From Haplomitrium mnioides (lineage: Eukaryota; Marchantiophyta; Haplomitriopsida; Calobryales), in assembly GCA_049999725.1 (NCBI GenBank), contig JBNGIS010006854.1, positions 1-49,455 on the forward strand: DNA of 49,455 nucleotides. The letters run 5' to 3'. A program made the position numbers and the translations under genes. Positions 45,400 to 49,455 of the stretch are shown here, piece after piece (positions within the stretch are counted from its first letter, which is position 1; each line of letters starts with the position of its first letter). The notes beneath the pieces are model-generated. The model saw only the letters and a list, made by a program, of their open reading frames with translations. It was not told the DNA's origin and searched no databases.

Positions 45400-46640
45400 G
45401 TATCTAATTTGTTTTGCATTTTGAATTAACTAATGTTCTTACAACACATATTGGTCTTATGAATGATATTTTCTGCTCTTATCATGATAGGTTTGTTATT
45501 ATCTTTTTGAATGACATTGTTATTGCTAGTTACAAAAAAAATAAAAATTAAAAAGACTAGCAACAATTTTGTACAATATTGAAAGTATTGTAGAACGACA
45601 AGCTATACGTTAAAATGCCAAAATATGAAAAAAAGATATGACTACTTTGGTCACCATAAAAACATTAAGAATTCAAGTTATAGATTAAAAAGTAGAGGTT
45701 ATTCAAAAGTTGGAATTTCTATTGATCCAATACAACTAAAAGGATTTCTTTTGGTCTAAAGGGTTTTATTGTAGATTTATGAAAAACATTACACAAATAG
45801 AAGATCCATTGATCAGCTTGCTCATAAAAAACCACACATAAACATGAGGAGTTGTAAAAAAACTAGCATTTCAAGTATTGAAGAAATCACTTCTTCATGA
45901 TCATATTCTAAAATGGTATAATTCCAAATGACTAATCAAACTTTTAGTTGATGCATGGAGAGAATCTATGAGTAGAGTTTTTGCAACAAAAATGGGAGGA
46001 TGTTTGGTACCCCGTTGTTTTTATTCTTGAAAGTTAGGCAATGTAAAGAAGAACTACCATCTAATAGAGCAAGAGGAAATTTTTATTGTATTTTAACCAA
46101 GTATTCAAAGCATTATATGGGAAATAAGAAGTTTTTCATTAAGACTAATTATAAACAACTAGTTCATCTGAAAGCAAAAATAAAAAGCTCTCTAAAAAGC
46201 AGACTTGATATGGAGAGCGACGGCAATGCTTCCATCTAAAAATAGTCTACGTGAAAGGAAAATGATAAATTGCATATGCATTGATGTACATGCTTCAACT
46301 CAACATCTTGTGAGAAATCGCAATTTATCTTACATGTTGGATGGAAATGTTATATGCTATGAAAGAAAATGGAGTGATCATTGTCACACAACAAAAAACA
46401 ATTGTAAAATTTGTGAGAGGATTGATTTCTTTCCAATAAAGGGTTTGGGTTCATAATGATAATAAACTTCACAATGAGGGTTTATATGAAGCACATAGTT
46501 ATGCCATTGGTGGACATGTTGGAACTAAAATGACTTTGGAAAGCCTTCAATGAGTTTCTTATTGGCCTAAGATGCATCAAGATGTAGAGGAATATGTTTA
46601 AAGATGTTGGTTTTTTAACAAAACAAATCTACCAATCTTA
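45400..46640 (+). pseudogene. Ty3/gypsy RT-RNase H-integrase relic
   Basis: The plus strand reads HIGLMNDIFCSYHDRFVIIF followed by LNDIVIAS, the catalytic end of a reverse transcriptase with the usual YLDD/FLDD changed to FLND. Next are KGFYCRFMKNITQIEDPL and LAFQVLKKSLLHD (RT/RNase H connection), KHYMGNKKFFIKTNYKQLVH (RNase H), and an integrase zinc finger EAHSYAIGGHVGTKMTLESL ... SYWPKMHQDVEEYV at 46485-46600. Many stops. Confidence 0.8.
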
Positions 46641-47055
46641 AACATGGAAGTCATCGTAGCACAGAGGCAAGCATACTTGCCAATATGCAAGGATCCTGAA
46701 TTGTTCCTACCAGAGATCGAAGTTATAATTGTTGTATTGTCACGTTTTTACCACTTCCAATCACTTAAGGCTCACTGAGACCTTTGGATCAGCCTTCTGC
46801 TGATCTATCCTCACTCAATCTTACTCTCTCTCCCAATCCACAGCCCAAGGAAAACAACTCTCAAGCACTAGTAGATGAAATTTAAACCCTCCTCATGAGT
46901 AGACACTCATTCACTTGCTTCTTCTCAGAACACAAACAGGACCCTTCTCGATTTCAAGCACTCACCTCCATTCCTGCCCTCAAGGTTGCTACTGCAGTTG
47001 AATTACAACCAATGTCACTCCTTTATCAGCCTCTTTCCTACTCAGTATTGCTCCT
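46641..47055. other. Non-coding insert with a pol III-type A box
   Basis: The integrase similarity stops at about 46640. TAGCACAGAGG at 46657-46667 fits the tRNA A-box consensus TRGYNNARNNG, and GTTCCTACC at 46703-46711 fits seven of nine positions of a B box. No cloverleaf could be folded. The remaining C/T-rich sequence to 47055 has no gene. It could be a tRNA-derived SINE. Confidence 0.25.
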
Positions 47056-47622
47056 TGTAACGGTCACTAACTTTAGTAAGCTATAGCTAAAAATAATATC
47101 AACTATGTCTAGAAAGCTATTACTAAGTTAGAGTAGCAAAAAGCAATTTCTATTATAGAGAGATAGACACGTGGCACAAGGAGAGAAAGTCAACGAATTA
47201 AAGTGAAAGAGGGAGTCTAGATAGACTACTTTAGAAGAGGATGAAGACACGTGGCAAGTGGAGAATTAAAGTAAAGAGAAGGTTTTAAAGATAAGGACAC
47301 ATTGCAGAAGGAGAACTAAAGAAATGGAGGGTTCTAAGGATAAGGACACGTGGCAGAAGGAGAACAAAAGTAAAGAGTGGTCCAATTAGAGTGAGAGAGA
47401 AAAGAGGGGTTCAATTAGAAGAGGATAGAAAAGGAACCAATGGGGTTCCTCCACCTATGCAAGCAAAGTGCTTTCTCTCAAGTATATAAAGAAGGGAGAG
47501 TGCCTTGTTTGGCATCTCTTAGCTTGTGGGTTCTTGAAGTTCTTATACACTTCTCTTATGCTAACTTGTATGTGTTGTATTTGTGCTAACTTGTGTGTGT
47601 AATATGCGTGTGTAGTGTTACA
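47056..47622 (+). repeat. Gypsy 5' LTR
   Basis: About 567 bp from TGTAACGGTCACTAAC to GTAGTGTTACA, with inverted ends TGTAAC/GTTACA. It contains three spaced repeats of a GGACAC(A/G)(C/T)GGCAGAAGGAGAA-like block at about 47282-47365 and a TATATAAAGAAGGGAG promoter motif at 47483. The partner LTR is off the window. Confidence 0.85.
47483..47492 (+). promoter_or_regulatory. LTR TATA box
   Basis: TATATAAAGA, about 140 bases before the LTR end, the usual place for the retrotransposon promoter. Confidence 0.6.
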
Positions 47623-47623
47623 A

Positions 47624-47635
47624 TGGTGTCAGAGC
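47624..47635 (+). other. Primer-binding site (initiator tRNA-Met)
   Basis: TGGTGTCAGAGC, one base from the plant initiator tRNA-Met complement TGGTATCAGAGC, begins two bases after the LTR end. Confidence 0.9.
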
Positions 47636-48282
47636 TTGGTCTTCTCTAAAGAGTGTGAATTACCCCTCTTTGGAGAAGTACCTAAGACCCTTTTGAGTTT
47701 TGGAGTCTCCACTTTGCATTGACTCCATGAGAGTTAAACTATCAAGTTTTCATGAATAAAAGATAGTGGATATCCCATCTTTTATACATGAAGATAAAAA
47801 TTTTGACTTGATGTTATGGTAGCCAATGGATAGAGGAGCATTCGTACCTCCTAGAATTCCTCTATTAAATCCTTTTAACATTTGTGTGTTTAATATTGAC
47901 AAACATTTCTTTCGTCAATTTCTAGTGTATAACTTTGGTGATGACTTTATGGTTTTTGTGATGGAATCAAGAGAACCTGTCATCTTACCTGTGGTAAACT
48001 ATAGTGTTATATAGGAGTGTTTTATTTATATTTTGTGGTAGAAAGAAAAATGGATTTGACCCAAGCTCCTCTAGAAGAGTTCAACTCCAAATGTCATATT
48101 TCTATTAGAGTAACGCATAAGCAAACGCAACGTGATTTTCTTGTTCGTAAGTTTGGAGAGAGGTTCTGTAATGTTGTGTTGGCATCTCCTGAACTTTTTA
48201 TTTTACTTATTCTTCACAATTGGAATGTGTATATATTTGTGTTTGTATAAGTTTTAGAGGGTTAAAATTGTGACAGAACAAC

Positions 48283-49455
48283 ATGGATGCTAACTCCAAC
48301 AGTCTTGAAGAAGGTGTGTGGATGATGGCAAAGTTGGAAGAGCTTCAAGCAGCTCTTATAGCAAGCCAGCAACAAACAAACATGTTGATGGCAGAAATGG
48401 TGAAAATGCGACTACAACAAGAAAGTGGAGAAGGAAGTCGGGAGACGTTACTTCCAAAAATGAGTAAGTCATGCAAAGTAGAGCCCTATGGAGGAAGTCG
48501 CACAATTGGCATTGTAGAAGGATGGGTTTATCGAATGGAGGTTCACATGTCATATTATCCAAATGCCTCAGATTTGGAGAAATGATTGTTTGCAAGATCA
48601 TTCTTAATAGAGCATGCATCAATATAGCTACAAGGTTGAGAGCGATAGAAAAATACACGAGGAGAAGAACTTTTGTGGAGCAATTTAAAAGAAGGTTTGC
48701 TCCAAAATTTCAAAGCCATGGATTCTATATTGATCGCAAGAACGAAGCTTTGGGAGTTGGAGCAACAAGGAAGTGTTGCAAGATACATTGAGGAATTTTG
48801 AAGCTTGCAAGTTCAAATCAAAGATATGAGTCTAACGGAGGCACTTGACAAGTTTTTGCAATGGTTAAAGAGAAAGATTAGAGGAGAGGTTATGATGCGC
48901 AACCCAAAAGACGTAAATAAAGCCATTTCATTTGCTCAACGAATAGAAAGGACACTAGGAATTGTGCAAACTGGAGGAAACTATGGCCCCATGCCTATGG
49001 AGTTGGGGAATATAAGAAGAAGAGAATTTCATCGCCCAAATCACCAACAAGGGGGACCACAACACACTAATGAAAGGAGGATGGATGATCGATGAGAAAC
49101 TTGAACATGCTACAATTGTGGTCGGGTAGGACACATTGTACTAAATTGTAGAGCAGTGCAGCACAATCAAGGGCGAGTATTTCGGCGGCCTCTCCATAAT
49201 GTCAACAATGAAGGGGATGAAGAAGGTCAGAGAAACAATGGGCACCAATAAAAAAACCTCGTGGTTTTGTTGGGATGAAGAAGAAAGACGAGGAAAGCAT
49301 CTATTATATAGAAAAACATAAAAATAGAGGGTTAATTATGGTTGATGGATGGATGGAAGGATCTGCAATAAGAGTTTTGGTGGACTCCAGAGCAAAAGAC
49401 AATTACTTTTCACAAGCGATAGCATTGAAGTTGAAGTTGCCCCTTGAAAAAGAAG
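48283..49455 (+). pseudogene. Gypsy gag and protease start (frameshifted)
   Basis: Starts MDANSNSLEEGVWMMAKLEE with a coiled-coil N-terminus (KLEELQAALIASQQQTNMLM). A stop falls at about 48583. The gag core continues in other frames (ARYIEEF, RYIEEFxSLQVQIKDM, LDKFLQWLKRKIRGEVMMRN). A CCHC knuckle lies at 49108-49149 (CYNCGRVGHIVLNC), and the start of a protease at 49370 (LVDSRAKDNYF), with Asp-Ser-Gly changed to Asp-Ser-Arg. Of the copies in this window it is the least damaged gypsy, but it is still non-functional. Confidence 0.8.

Larger units (their letters stand above)
47056..49455 (+). mobile_element. Ty3/gypsy LTR retrotransposon, 5' part (runs off window)
   Basis: Plus-strand element with 5' LTR, canonical primer site, leader, gag and the start of protease. 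The remainder lies beyond 49455. Confidence 0.85.

Overview
The window is nuclear DNA of a land plant. It is AT-rich, packed with decayed LTR retrotransposons and other transposons, and carries one compact intron-bearing host gene. A Hint-domain host gene and old, heavily mutated transposons make me favour a non-flowering plant (moss, fern or gymnosperm grade), but the sequence alone does not settle it. There are two assembly gaps: 100 N at 6077-6176 and 10 N at 45307-45316. No tRNA, rRNA or CRISPR array was found.

Layout. 1-395: terminal module of a DNA transposon here called T1. 396-2800 (+): chromodomain-type Ty3/gypsy relic. 2745-5828 (-): copy F of an unusual element, T2, whose protein combines a ParB-like segment with a beta-type (N6-adenine/N4-cytosine) DNA methyltransferase. 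6177-9807 (+): T1 copy A, which encodes a DDE-transposase-like protein. 9808-12870 (+) and 13400-14778 (-): T2 copies E and D, tail to tail. 14779-18720 (-) and 18816-21655 (+): T1 copies B and C, head to head. 22415-38353 (-): a Ty1/copia element (outer) with a second element of the same family (inner, 28117-36086) inserted in its 5' leader. The inner insertion has a clean 5-bp target duplication, AGAAT.

38745-40370 (-): the one apparently intact host gene. It has seven exons with GT-AG introns in consistent phase and encodes about 309 aa: a signal peptide, a short secreted segment, a Hedgehog/intein (Hint) autoprocessing domain beginning at a Gly-Cys-Phe junction, and a hydrophobic C-terminal helix. 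Its upstream region carries four regularly spaced CACATGTG-type palindromes. The locus is visibly richer in G+C than everything around it.

41000-49455: further retroelement debris, including a 60-bp tandem repeat, gypsy gag/protease, integrase/chromodomain and RT/RNase H/integrase relics in both orientations, and the 5' end of a gypsy element (LTR 47056-47622, tRNA-iMet primer site, gag) that runs off the window.

How it fits together: only the Hint gene looks functional. T1 and T2 are dead copies, but comparing copies inside the window shows their gene structures. Both carry a recurrent palindrome around CTATGCGCGCATAG in introns and non-coding parts, which expands in T2-F into a 24-bp minisatellite.
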